Source: Lachnospiraceae bacterium UBA7196
GTDB lineage: Bacteria > Bacillota > Clostridia > Lachnospirales > Lachnospiraceae
DNA length: 64,000 bases
Reading direction: 5' to 3'
Assembly (NCBI GenBank): GCA_002490835.1
Contig: DKUU01000020.1
Coordinates: 1-64,000, forward strand
Part shown: positions 8,586 through 17,014 of the stretch, in pieces
How positions within the stretch are numbered: the first letter of the stretch is position 1
How the letters are laid out: every line of letters starts with the position of its first letter
Position numbers and translations under genes: made by a program
The notes under the pieces: generated by a model
Told to the model about the DNA's origin: nothing
What the model saw: the letters and a program-made list of their open reading frames with translations, nothing else
Databases searched by the model: none

Positions 8586-10424
8586 ATGAAATATTGGCTT
8601 AAAATGAAAACGGCGGCGGTTACTGCCGCCGTTATTCTAACCTCTCTGGCATTTTTATATGTTGGTACGGTGAATTTTTGGGATATGGGGATATCTGACA
8701 GGCTGAACCAGCGTGAGAGCGTGACGAATAAGAAAATTTATATTATCGGCATCGACGATAAGACGCTGAAACAGTACGGTCCCGTCAATACCTGGAGCAG
8801 GGAGATTCCGGCGAAACTGGTATCCCTGTTAAACGGTGCGGACGGCGCACGTCCGGCGGTGATCGGCTTCGATGTGATCTACAGTGAAGAGGCTGACCGG
8901 GATGCGGACGATCATTTTGCAGCAGTCTGCGGTGAAGCCGGTAATGTGGTCGCAGCCATGAGCTTTTCTTTTAAGGGACAGCCCGAAAAAGGGGAGGACG
9001 GCCGCATCACTTACAATCCCTATCACGTGGATCATGTGATCGAGCCGTATGAGAGTTTGCAAAACGGAGTCATGCGCGGATTTGCCAATACTTTTGTAGA
9101 CGGGGATGGCTATGTGCGGCAGGCTATGGCCTATCTGGATTATGAGGGTGTCAGGGAATACAGTCTCTCCTCGCAGGTTTATCGGGTCTATCAGGAGAGC
9201 CGGGGAGAAGAAGCGGTATTTCCGGCTGTTTACGGGAGGAATAACCGCTTTTATTTCACCTATTCCGGTAAGCCGGGCGGATACAGCGTCCTTTCCGTGG
9301 CGGATGTGCTGGATGGCACGGTGGAGCCTGCGCTTTTTCAGGACGCGGTGGTATTGGTGGGCGCATATGCCGTGGGCATGCAGGATTCTTATATGCCGGC
9401 GATCGCCCATAACAGTCAGATGTACGGGGTGGAGATTCATGCAAATATCATAGAAGCCCTGCTGGAAGGAAGGACACAGCTTCCGGCATCGCCTTTCCTC
9501 TATGCGCTGGCAGCGGCAGTTTTGTGCGGCATATTCTATGTTTTCAGTGAAAAAATCAGGATGCTGTTTTCCACGATCCTGCTGGCAGCGCTGATCGTCT
9601 TTAATCTTATTTTTTCGAAGATCATGTATGGGAAGGGGTGGATCGTTCCGACGATCCTTTTGCCGGCCTGCCTGTTGGTCATTTATCTGGCGCAGATGGT
9701 ACATATGTATCTTGCGGAAATCATGAGAAGACGTCGCGTAGTTAATGTCTTTAAGCAGTATGTGGCGCCGCAGGTGGTGGATAAGATCAGCAAGGACAAG
9801 GATTTTGAATTGGTGATCGGCGGAGAAAACCGCCATATCGCGGTGCTGTTTGTGGATATCCGCGGATTTACCACGATGTCGGAAAGCCTGCGGCCGGAGG
9901 AAGTGGTGGAGATTTTGAACGAATATCTGGGGCTCACCACGCAGGCGATCTTTGACAACGGCGGGACTTTGGATAAGTTTGTGGGCGACGCGACCATGGC
10001 GGTCTTCAATGCGCCTTTCGATCTGGACGACTATATTTTCCGGGCGGTCGCTACCGCATGGGATATGCAGGCGGGAGCGGAGAAAATTGCCGAAAAGTTC
10101 CGCAAACGATACGGTAAGAGCGTTTCCTTCGGCATCGGTGTCAACTGTGGAAATGCCGTTGTGGGCAATATCGGCTGCGATTTCCGGATGGATTATACGG
10201 CGATCGGGGATACCGTCAATACGGCGGCCAGACTGGAGAGCAATGCACGGCCCGGGCAGATATTGATCAGCGGGGAAGTCTATGAGGCGGTAAAGGACAG
10301 GGTGGATGTGACGCCGATCGGGGAGATCCCCCTGAAGGGAAAGAGCAACGGTGTTTTTGTGTATCAGGTAGACGGTGTGAGAAGTACTTCGAAAGCGAAA
10401 CAGCAGAGTCAGGGAGGCGCGTAA
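8586..10424 (+). CDS. CHASE2-domain class III adenylate/guanylate cyclase
   Basis: A 612-residue membrane nucleotide cyclase, probably making cAMP from ATP. An N-terminal membrane helix (about 8-28) leads into an extracytoplasmic CHASE2 sensor (about 35-295). Three further helices (about 304-322, 327-346 and 352-375) precede the catalytic domain (about 415-595). Metal-binding aspartates are D424 (FVDIRGFT) and D468 (VGDATMAVF). K464 and T538 occupy the base-selecting positions, the K/T pattern of class IIIb adenylate cyclases. Transition-state N545 and R549 are present in GDTVNTAARLE, so it should be active. It lies 35 bp after the FecR gene and 3 bp before the next gene. A cAMP route is unusual for Clostridia. 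Confidence 0.92.
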   Translation: MKYWLKMKTAAVTAAVILTSLAFLYVGTVNFWDMGISDRLNQRESVTNKKIYIIGIDDKTLKQYGPVNTWSREIPAKLVSLLNGADGARPAVIGFDVIYSEEADRDADDHFAAVCGEAGNVVAAMSFSFKGQPEKGEDGRITYNPYHVDHVIEPYESLQNGVMRGFANTFVDGDGYVRQAMAYLDYEGVREYSLSSQVYRVYQESRGEEAVFPAVYGRNNRFYFTYSGKPGGYSVLSVADVLDGTVEPALFQDAVVLVGAYAVGMQDSYMPAIAHNSQMYGVEIHANIIEALLEGRTQLPASPFLYALAAAVLCGIFYVFSEKIRMLFSTILLAALIVFNLIFSKIMYGKGWIVPTILLPACLLVIYLAQMVHMYLAEIMRRRRVVNVFKQYVAPQVVDKISKDKDFELVIGGENRHIAVLFVDIRGFTTMSESLRPEEVVEILNEYLGLTTQAIFDNGGTLDKFVGDATMAVFNAPFDLDDYIFRAVATAWDMQAGAEKIAEKFRKRYGKSVSFGIGVNCGNAVVGNIGCDFRMDYTAIGDTVNTAARLESNARPGQILISGEVYEAVKDRVDVTPIGEIPLKGKSNGVFVYQVDGVRSTSKAKQQSQGGA

Positions 10425-10427
10425 AGG

Positions 10428-11255
10428 ATGAGCAGACTGTATTTGGTTCCCGACCGAAAAGATATGAAAAGAATGTGCGATCTGGCGGAGGCCTACGGGT
10501 GCGCGTTTGAATATAATGATTTTTTTCTGCCTAAGGTCATGGACGACGCCAAGGAGCAGGAAGAAATTATTGCGGATTACAGAAAGTACAGAGAAGGATT
10601 TTCCGGAAGCGGACTGGCTGAAAACGGATTTTCGGCGGATACTATGCACGGGGCTTTTTTAGATGTGACGATTCATAGCGACGATTCCCTGATCCGGGAT
10701 GTTTCCATGCGGCGGGTGCGGCAGTCTATGGAGACGGCAAAGCGCATGGGATTAAAGGGCATCGTGTTCCATACCGGGCGGTTGGCCGGCTTCCGGTCGG
10801 CCGGGTATCTGAAAAACTGGCGAGACAGAAACGTATCTTTTTTTACGGAGATTGCGGCGCAGTATCCGGAGCAGCAGATTTATATGGAGAATATGTTTGA
10901 CGAAGCGCCCGACGTTCTGGCGGGGCTGGCGGAGCAGATGCGGGATGTTGAAAATTTCGGCATCTGTCTGGATTATGCCCATGCTATGATCTTTTCAAAA
11001 TGTTCGGGACGGGAGTGGATCGAGCCGCTGGCGCCTTACATCCGCCATATTCACATCAATGACAACGATCTGCAGCATGATCTTCATCTGGCAGTGGGTG
11101 CGGGACGGCTGGACTGGCAGGAATTTGACCATTTGATCAGGCAGTACGATATAGAGGCGCCGGTACTTGTGGAAGTGAACGGGTACGAGGCGCAGAAGGA
11201 ATCGCTTCAGTACATGAAACGGGACGGAATCTATCCGATGGAAAGGGAAAGGTAA
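10428..11255 (+). CDS. Xylose isomerase-like TIM-barrel protein
   Basis: A 275-residue protein of the sugar phosphate isomerase/epimerase (AP endonuclease 2-like) superfamily. Candidate metal ligands line up as in that fold: histidines in TMHGAF and VFHTG, glutamate in IYMENMF, LDYAHA, a histidine in HIHINDND, and the late glutamate in VLVEVNG. Substrate cannot be inferred; relatives include sugar isomerases, epimerases and endonuclease IV. It begins 3 bp after the cyclase stop and ends 7 bp before the HD-GYP gene, so it is cotranslated with signalling proteins. A metabolic enzyme between two second-messenger enzymes is odd, and it may act on a ligand or product of the pathway. Confidence 0.8.
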   Translation: MSRLYLVPDRKDMKRMCDLAEAYGCAFEYNDFFLPKVMDDAKEQEEIIADYRKYREGFSGSGLAENGFSADTMHGAFLDVTIHSDDSLIRDVSMRRVRQSMETAKRMGLKGIVFHTGRLAGFRSAGYLKNWRDRNVSFFTEIAAQYPEQQIYMENMFDEAPDVLAGLAEQMRDVENFGICLDYAHAMIFSKCSGREWIEPLAPYIRHIHINDNDLQHDLHLAVGAGRLDWQEFDHLIRQYDIEAPVLVEVNGYEAQKESLQYMKRDGIYPMERER

Positions 11256-11262
11256 GAGCGGG

Positions 11263-12738
11263 ATGCATCTGCAATATGAAGACTTTGAGAAAATCATGGA
11301 TATCGGCATACGACTTTCCACGGAACGGGACAGGAACCGTCTGCTGCTGACCATACTGGATAAGGGGATGGAGATCACAAACTGTGATGCAAGCACCCTG
11401 TATCTGTATGAAAAGGAAGAACTGCATTTTAAGTATATGAAGACGCTCTCCCAAGGGATTAACAGAGGATCGGACGGCGAAGTCATCGATCTGCCGCCCG
11501 TGCCGATGAAGGAAGAAAATGTATGTTCCTATGCGGCTATTCATCAGGAAGTCGTCAATATACCGGATGTCTATGCCAGCAGCCGCTTTGATTTTTCCGG
11601 TCCCAGACAGTATGACAGCCTGACCGGATACCGCACGCAGTCGCAGCTGGTGGTGCCTCTGGCAAATAATGAAAACGAACTGATCGGCGTGCTGCAGTTG
11701 ATCAATGCCATGGATGAAACGGGCAGCGTGATTGCGTTCAATGAAGAGTATGAGATCATCATCCGCGCGCTGGGAGCCATTGCAGCCATCGAGCTGACGA
11801 ATCTTTCCTATGTGGAGGCGTTGAAGACACAGATTTATTCTTTTGTAGAAGCGCTGACGACGGCTCTGGAGGAAAGGACGCCTTACAATGCGCTCCATAC
11901 AAGGAATGTCGAAAAATACGCGAGCCTGCTGGCGGATTATATCACGCAGTTGCATGGGGAAGGAAAGTGCGAAAAGACATTTGATCAGGCCAGAAAGGAA
12001 CAACTGATGCTGGCGGCGCTCATTCACGATATCGGTAAGCTGGCGGTGCCTCTTAGCATCATGAATAAGGCGACCAGATTGAATAGCCGGATCGAGAAAA
12101 TAGACGACCGGTTTGCGCTGCTTAGGGCCTTGTATGAGATTGATATGCTGCGGGGCAGGATCACGGCGGCGGAATATGAGGAGACGGTAAAGGATCTGGA
12201 AACGGAACTTGCTTTTATCCATGCGATCGATGTGGTCGATTATGTGACGGACAAAGACTGCGAACATATAAAGAAGCTGGCCGAAAAACAGCATACAGGA
12301 GAGGAGGGTGCAGCCCTTTCCTATCTGACGCCACAGGAGGCGGAATGTCTGGCGATCCGCAGCGGTACGCTGACTTTGAAAGAGCGCAGGGAGATGGAAA
12401 ATCATGTGGTCATGACTTCCCGGATCTTGGAAAAAGTGGAGTTTTATAAAGGATTTTCCATGGTGCCGAAGTGGGTGGGCGCACATCATGAGTATCTGGA
12501 TGGCAGCGGTTATCCGAAAGGTTTAAAAGGCGACGAACTCGATCTGGAGACAAGGCTTTTGACGGTGGTGGACATCTATGACGCGCTGGTGGCCACGGAC
12601 AGGCCTTATAAGGAGCCGATCTCAAGGCCGAAGGCGATCCAGATTTTAAAAGATATGGCGAAGAAAGGAAAAGTCGATCTGCAGCTTGTGGAGTGGCTGG
12701 ACGAGGCCTTGGAGAAGGAAGGAGTGGCTGACACATAG
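11263..12738 (+). CDS. GAF-HD-GYP cyclic-di-GMP phosphodiesterase with internal insertion
   Basis: A 491-residue cytoplasmic protein. A GAF domain (about 10-180) is followed by an HD-GYP domain. All metal ligands are visible: H212 (LHTRN), H255-D256 (HDIGK), H381 (MENHVVM), H408-H409 and D437 (VVDIYDAL). The GYP signature is present as DGSGYP. HD-GYP domains degrade cyclic di-GMP, or cGAMP in some cases. About 95 residues, mostly helical and charged (272-368), are inserted between the HDIGK helix and the MENH helix, where canonical proteins have about 20. It is the last gene of the FecR/CHASE2 operon, so GAF could bind the cyclic nucleotide made by the upstream cyclase; that is inference. Confidence 0.9.
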   Translation: MHLQYEDFEKIMDIGIRLSTERDRNRLLLTILDKGMEITNCDASTLYLYEKEELHFKYMKTLSQGINRGSDGEVIDLPPVPMKEENVCSYAAIHQEVVNIPDVYASSRFDFSGPRQYDSLTGYRTQSQLVVPLANNENELIGVLQLINAMDETGSVIAFNEEYEIIIRALGAIAAIELTNLSYVEALKTQIYSFVEALTTALEERTPYNALHTRNVEKYASLLADYITQLHGEGKCEKTFDQARKEQLMLAALIHDIGKLAVPLSIMNKATRLNSRIEKIDDRFALLRALYEIDMLRGRITAAEYEETVKDLETELAFIHAIDVVDYVTDKDCEHIKKLAEKQHTGEEGAALSYLTPQEAECLAIRSGTLTLKERREMENHVVMTSRILEKVEFYKGFSMVPKWVGAHHEYLDGSGYPKGLKGDELDLETRLLTVVDIYDALVATDRPYKEPISRPKAIQILKDMAKKGKVDLQLVEWLDEALEKEGVADT

Positions 12739-12758
12739 GCCGCCGACGAGGGCGGCTT
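12738..12758. terminator. Short hairpin between convergent genes
   Basis: The stem gccgcc/ggcggc (12739-12744 and 12751-12756) lies between the stop codons of the HD-GYP gene and the reverse-strand ATPase gene. It has no long T-run, so efficiency is uncertain. Confidence 0.4.
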
Positions 12759-14142
12759 ATGCGCCATATAACTCTTTAAGGGTAAGCAGACGTACGTCCG
12801 CATCCTGCGCTTTTAGCGCTGCCGTGAACCCGGATTTGGAGAAAATATAGTAATAGTACTTTTCAAAATGTCTCATGGCGGCGGCGTAATCTTTTAACAA
12901 GGCCAATTCGTCCGCATCGACGGGAGCGTTCCGGTATTTACAGGAGCCGACGATACAGGCGTTTTCATCCGCTGCGGACACGACCAGATCGATCTGCGCC
13001 TGTTTGTGTGTCTGCGGATGGCCGCCCCACCACTGACCAATCTCGCCAAGTAAAATAGGGAGATCGTCGGCATAATATAAAATATAGTCGCGGCACATTT
13101 TCTCAAAAGTCAATCCCATATAGTCGGATAAACGGGGTTCGATGGCTGCCGCGTAGTTGTCTTCTATTCTGCCGGAGAGGATAGAAGACATATTTTTGGG
13201 CACAAAAGTAAACCAAAAACGGAAAAACTGGTCGTCGATCAGATAAATGGAACGTTTGCCGCCGGATTCCGTGACAGGTGTTTCCCGTTTGATGATACCG
13301 AGTGTGATCAGGTTGGAAAGGTATTTGCTGCAAAGTCCGCTTTCCATGCCGACAGTGGTTGCAATCTCGGAAAGCCTCGTCCTGCCGGAGGCGATAGCGG
13401 TGATGATGGCATTGTAGGTGGAAGGTTCCCGCAGTTCCTGTTTAAAGAGATTGGAAGGCTCCTCAAATAAAAGCGCGTTCTTATTGAAAAGATGCTGCAG
13501 CAGGTTCTCGCGAATGGACAAGGTGGGCGAAAACTGTTCCAGATAGAGGGGGATGCCGCCGGTGATGCCGTACATCAGGGCTTTTTCCTCAAAGGAATAG
13601 TTCGGGAACCATTTTCCGGTCTCTAAATATTGGAAGGGCAGAATCTTAAACTGCGCTGTACGGCGGCCGTAGAGAGGACTCTGGTAGCCCAGCACCTGCT
13701 TTTCCATAAAGCTCATGGAGGAGCCGCAGAGGATCAGAAACAGCTTAGTTGCTTTAAACTGGTGGTCAAGGTAGTTTTGCAGCAGGGAGGAGATGCCTTT
13801 TTCCGCGCCGGCGAGGTAGGGGTATTCGTCGATCACTACGATCAGGCGCTCTGAGGATGCGATTTCGGCAAGACGGGTAAACGCGTCTCCAAAGCTGCGG
13901 AAAGTCATATGGGCGCTGCTGTTTGTATCTACTTCCGCTATGGCGTTTGAGAAAGATTCCAGATTTTGCACCGTGTTGTTTTCCTGCGCGGCAAAAAAGA
14001 CAGTCTTTTTGCCCTTGCAAAACTCTGTGATCAGCGTGGTTTTCCCGACGCGCCTGCGCCCATAGATGATGGCGACTTCCAGTTTGCCGCTTGCGTACAT
14101 TTGATTCAATTTTTTAAGTTCCTGATCGCGGCCGATGAACAT
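12757..14142 (-). CDS. Archaeal-type AAA ATPase with DUF234-like nuclease-fold C-terminus
   Basis: A 461-residue ATPase beginning MFIGRDQEL. The start at 14142 follows a perfect aggagga site; an upstream in-frame start lacks one. Walker A is GRRRVGKTTL and Walker B is VVIDEYPYL. A winged-helix region in the middle (about residues 250-310) suggests DNA binding. The C-terminal region matches the DUF234-type PD-(D/E)XK fold, but the expected E-x-K is SCK here (IVGSCKYRN), so nuclease activity is doubtful. A paralogue at 36500 keeps ECK. Family members are widespread in archaea and gut anaerobes, usually of unknown role. It is monocistronic and divergent from the two-component system. Confidence 0.85.
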   Translation of the reverse strand: MFIGRDQELKKLNQMYASGKLEVAIIYGRRRVGKTTLITEFCKGKKTVFFAAQENNTVQNLESFSNAIAEVDTNSSAHMTFRSFGDAFTRLAEIASSERLIVVIDEYPYLAGAEKGISSLLQNYLDHQFKATKLFLILCGSSMSFMEKQVLGYQSPLYGRRTAQFKILPFQYLETGKWFPNYSFEEKALMYGITGGIPLYLEQFSPTLSIRENLLQHLFNKNALLFEEPSNLFKQELREPSTYNAIITAIASGRTRLSEIATTVGMESGLCSKYLSNLITLGIIKRETPVTESGGKRSIYLIDDQFFRFWFTFVPKNMSSILSGRIEDNYAAAIEPRLSDYMGLTFEKMCRDYILYYADDLPILLGEIGQWWGGHPQTHKQAQIDLVVSAADENACIVGSCKYRNAPVDADELALLKDYAAAMRHFEKYYYYIFSKSGFTAALKAQDADVRLLTLKELYGA

Positions 14143-14185
14143 GCGGCGTCCTCCTTTTATAAATGCGGTTTTTAGGTATATCAAA

Positions 14186-14211
14186 ATATACTATATCACG
14201 ATATACTATAT
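14186..14211. promoter_or_regulatory. Direct repeats overlapping the ATPase promoter
   Basis: Two copies of ATATACTATAT (14186-14196 and 14201-14211), 15 bp apart, lie at the start site and touch the -10 box of the reverse-strand ATPase gene. This is an operator-like arrangement; the binding protein is unknown. Confidence 0.45.
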
Positions 14212-14239
14212 TATACATCAGTAAATAGACGGGTGTCAA
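14210..14239 (-). promoter_or_regulatory. Sigma-A promoter of the reverse-strand ATPase gene
   Basis: On the minus strand TTGACA (14239-14234) and TATAAT (14215-14210) are both perfect with an 18-bp spacer. The -35 box overlaps that of a weaker forward promoter (GTGTCA 14233-14238, TATAAT 14256-14261, 17-bp spacer) reading into the response regulator gene. Confidence 0.7.
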
Positions 14240-14348
14240 GTGCAGCATAATACGGTATAATCATAGTTATGATACAAATTTGATGATTTTAACAGAATGG
14301 AAGGACAGAAAACAGATTCGAGAGCATGAGCAGACGAGAGGAAAAACG

Positions 14349-15059
14349 ATGAACCCTTACAAGATTCTGCTGGTGGAGGATGACGCCGAGATCAGCGAAA
14401 TGTTAAAAAATTATCTGGAAACGGAGCGGTATGAAGTGGCCTGCGCCCTTGACGGGCAGCAGGCCTGCGCTATGTTTGACGCCGCGTCGTATGACCTTGT
14501 CCTTCTTGATCTGATGATCCCGAAGGTGAGCGGCATGGGCGTGATGCAGCACATCCGGCAAAACAGTTTCGTGCCGATCATCATCCTTTCCGCCAAGGAC
14601 TCGGAGAGCGACAAGATGCTGGGGCTGGGTCTGGGAGCGGACGATTATATCACCAAACCTTTCTCAGTGGTGGAGGTGACGGCCCGGATCAAAGCGGCCC
14701 TTAGAAGGACGATACAGTATGACAATGCAGCCGTGGAGATGTCTGCACGGGCATCCTCTATCCTTACAGTGGGAGAACTGACCATGAATCTGTCTGACTA
14801 TACGGTCAAAAAGGGCGAAGAAACCATTGACCTGACAGCCAAGGAATTTGAAATTTTGAAGCTTCTGATGCAGAACCCGAAAAAGGTTTACACCAAAGAG
14901 CAGCTCTATTCGCTGGTGTGGCAGGATGCGTACTGCGGGGATGAAAACGCGGTGAACGTGCATATCAGCAGGCTGCGGGGCAAGATCGAGGAAGACCCGC
15001 GAAATCCCGGATATGTGCTGACTGTGTGGGGAATCGGGTACAAATTAGGAGATGTGTGA
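14349..15059 (+). CDS. OmpR/PhoB-family response regulator
   Basis: A 236-residue DNA-binding response regulator. The receiver domain (1-120) has phosphoacceptor D54 in VLLDLMIP, acidic pocket ED-D at 10-12 and K in TKPF. A winged-helix output domain follows (LTAKEFEILKLLMQNP, and NVHISRLRGKIEE near the end). The ATG at 14349 is chosen because a gagagg site precedes it, although the frame is open further upstream. Its stop overlaps the start of the histidine kinase gene (TGATG), so they are translationally coupled. With the ABC exporter downstream the set resembles antimicrobial-peptide sensing and resistance modules. Confidence 0.93.
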   Translation: MNPYKILLVEDDAEISEMLKNYLETERYEVACALDGQQACAMFDAASYDLVLLDLMIPKVSGMGVMQHIRQNSFVPIIILSAKDSESDKMLGLGLGADDYITKPFSVVEVTARIKAALRRTIQYDNAAVEMSARASSILTVGELTMNLSDYTVKKGEETIDLTAKEFEILKLLMQNPKKVYTKEQLYSLVWQDAYCGDENAVNVHISRLRGKIEEDPRNPGYVLTVWGIGYKLGDV

Positions 15060-15997
15060 TGTTTGAAACGAAGATGCAGGGAGAGATCCGTGAACTTAGA
15101 CAAAATTTGCAGACGATTCTGGACGAGGATGGCGGCGGACGGGTGACGGTCTTCACGGAAAATAGAGAGCTGAAAGAGCTGGCGGCGCAGATCAACCGCC
15201 TTCTGGAAGAAAAGGCGAAGACTGAGGCGGATTTTCGCCGCTCCGAGATCGCTTCCCGCAAGATGCTGTCCAATATTTCCCATGATCTGAAAACGCCCCT
15301 GACCGTAATCCGGGGTTATCTGGAGATCATGAGGACCAAAGGTGAGGCGGCTTTGGCGGCGCAGGCAGGATTGGGAACACAGGCGGAAGCAGGAATGCAG
15401 ACAGCATCGGAAATGCCGGCTGACCTGCAGATGCTTCTAAAGGCTGAAGAAAAGGCTAAGGCTCTGATGGCGCTGATCGACAGCTTTTTTTCATTGGCGA
15501 AGCTGGAGGCGGGAGATACGCAGATTTCGCTTTTCCCGCTGGATGTCTGCGAGCTGTGTCGGGAGAGCGTGCTTGATTTCTATGAGATGCTGACGGCGGC
15601 GGACTTTCAGGTGGAGGTCGGGCTGCCGGATGAGGCTGTCCTTGTGCAGGGCAATCGTGAAGCTTTGCAGCGCATCCTCTCCAATCTCATCTCCAATGTG
15701 ATCCGCTACGGTTCGGCGGGTAAGTATCTGGGCGTCTTTTTGAGGACGGACGGGCAGTCGGCATACATCGACGTGGTTGACAAAGGCAAGGGCATCGACA
15801 GTGCGTTTGCCAAGAGCGTGTTTGAAAGGCTTTTTACCATGGAGGATTCCCGCAGCCGCAGCGTGCAGGGCAACGGCCTTGGGCTGACGATCGCCAAGAG
15901 GCTGGCGGAGCAGATGGGCGGGGAACTGACGCTTAAGAGTAAGCCGCATGTGCGGACGGTCTTTACGGTAAAATTGAATCGCGAAAGAAATTTGTAA
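15059..15997 (+). CDS. Soluble sensor histidine kinase
   Basis: A 312-residue kinase with no transmembrane segment or signal peptide. Residues 1-65 are charged and coiled-coil-like, then the H-box SHDLKTPLTV places the phosphorylated histidine at H75. The N-box (NLISNVIRYG), G1 (DKGKGID) and G2 (GNGLGLTIAKRL) are intact, so it should be active. An Ala/Gln/Glu-rich insertion (about residues 105-130) lies between the H-box helix and the second helix of the dimerisation domain. Lacking a membrane sensor, it probably gets its input from a partner, perhaps the ABC transporter encoded next. The start overlaps the response regulator stop. Confidence 0.9.
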   Translation: MFETKMQGEIRELRQNLQTILDEDGGGRVTVFTENRELKELAAQINRLLEEKAKTEADFRRSEIASRKMLSNISHDLKTPLTVIRGYLEIMRTKGEAALAAQAGLGTQAEAGMQTASEMPADLQMLLKAEEKAKALMALIDSFFSLAKLEAGDTQISLFPLDVCELCRESVLDFYEMLTAADFQVEVGLPDEAVLVQGNREALQRILSNLISNVIRYGSAGKYLGVFLRTDGQSAYIDVVDKGKGIDSAFAKSVFERLFTMEDSRSRSVQGNGLGLTIAKRLAEQMGGELTLKSKPHVRTVFTVKLNRERNL

Positions 15998-16090
15998 GAA
16001 TTAGGCAAGAGTTTTGAAAATCGCAGCCGCTACAATAGGTGACAGTCGATCGGATCAAGAACTTTCGAGCGACAGAAAGGAGGCAGCGAA

Positions 16091-17014
16091 ATGTCCTATA
16101 TTTTACAGACCAGCCGTCTGACCAAGACCATTGGCGGCAAAGAGCTGGTAAGAGACGTGGATATCCACGTGAAAAAGGGTGAGATTTACGGGTTTCTGGG
16201 GCCGAACGGCGCGGGCAAGACCACGGTCATGAAGATGGTCATGAACCTCTGGAAGCCGACACAAGGGGTCATCGAGCTTTTCGGAAAGCCGCTTACGCCG
16301 CAGTCGTACGAGGTGTTCAGGCGGATCGGCAGCATCATTGAATTTCCTACATTTTACGAGCATATGACGGGGTTTGAGAATTTGCGGATGCACTGTGAGT
16401 ACATGGGCTATTATCAGCACGGGAGCGTGGATAAGGCGCTGGAGATGCTGCATCTGACGGAGGCGGCGAAAAAGCCGGTGAAGAATTATTCGCTGGGTAT
16501 GAAGGAGCGTCTGGGAATTGCCAGAGCAATATTATGCAAACCAGAATTACTGATCCTTGATGAGCCGACCAACGGCCTTGATCCGGCAGGCATGAAACAG
16601 ATCCGCGAACTGCTGCGGACGCTGTGTACGGAGCAGGGGACGACGATTTTGGTATCTTCGCATATTCTTTCGGAGATCGAGAGCATGGCGGACACGATTG
16701 GCATCATACATCAGGGCAGGATGAGAAAGGAGATCGGCTTAAAAGAGATCGAGGAGATGAGTCTTGCCTATATGGAATTGACGGTGCAGAATCCGGAACG
16801 GGCGGCCTATGTGCTGGCCGATCAGCTGGGACTTAGTAATTTTAAGGTGCTCGACGGGGGAATAATCCGCATTTATGACAATCGTGTCACAATAGAGGAG
16901 ATCGCGAAAGTGCTGGCGATAAACGAGGTGGCAGTGACGTCACTGGGGAGAAAGGCGGAGACGCTGGAGGATTATTTCTTGAAATTAACTGGGGAGGTGA
17001 AGGCGGATGCTTAA
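16091..17014 (+). CDS. BcrA-like ABC transporter ATP-binding protein
   Basis: A 307-residue ATPase of the bacitracin/lantibiotic-exporter type. Walker A is GPNGAGKTTV, the signature is YSLGMKERLGIARA, Walker B is LLILDEPTNGLDP, and the switch histidine is in VSSHILSE. The last 90 residues form the accessory domain typical of BcrA/NatA proteins. The ribosome binding site is aaaggagg, and the gene overlaps the permease gene by 8 bp. It is encoded just after a two-component system, the layout of peptide-antibiotic defence modules. The substrate is unknown. Confidence 0.92.
   Translation: MSYILQTSRLTKTIGGKELVRDVDIHVKKGEIYGFLGPNGAGKTTVMKMVMNLWKPTQGVIELFGKPLTPQSYEVFRRIGSIIEFPTFYEHMTGFENLRMHCEYMGYYQHGSVDKALEMLHLTEAAKKPVKNYSLGMKERLGIARAILCKPELLILDEPTNGLDPAGMKQIRELLRTLCTEQGTTILVSSHILSEIESMADTIGIIHQGRMRKEIGLKEIEEMSLAYMELTVQNPERAAYVLADQLGLSNFKVLDGGIIRIYDNRVTIEEIAKVLAINEVAVTSLGRKAETLEDYFLKLTGEVKADA

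Noticed and set aside
8829..10649. 606-codon open frame opposite the CHASE2 cyclase gene
   Set aside because: It is the mirror of a gene with clear catalytic motifs; its product is His/Arg-rich and has no recognisable domain.
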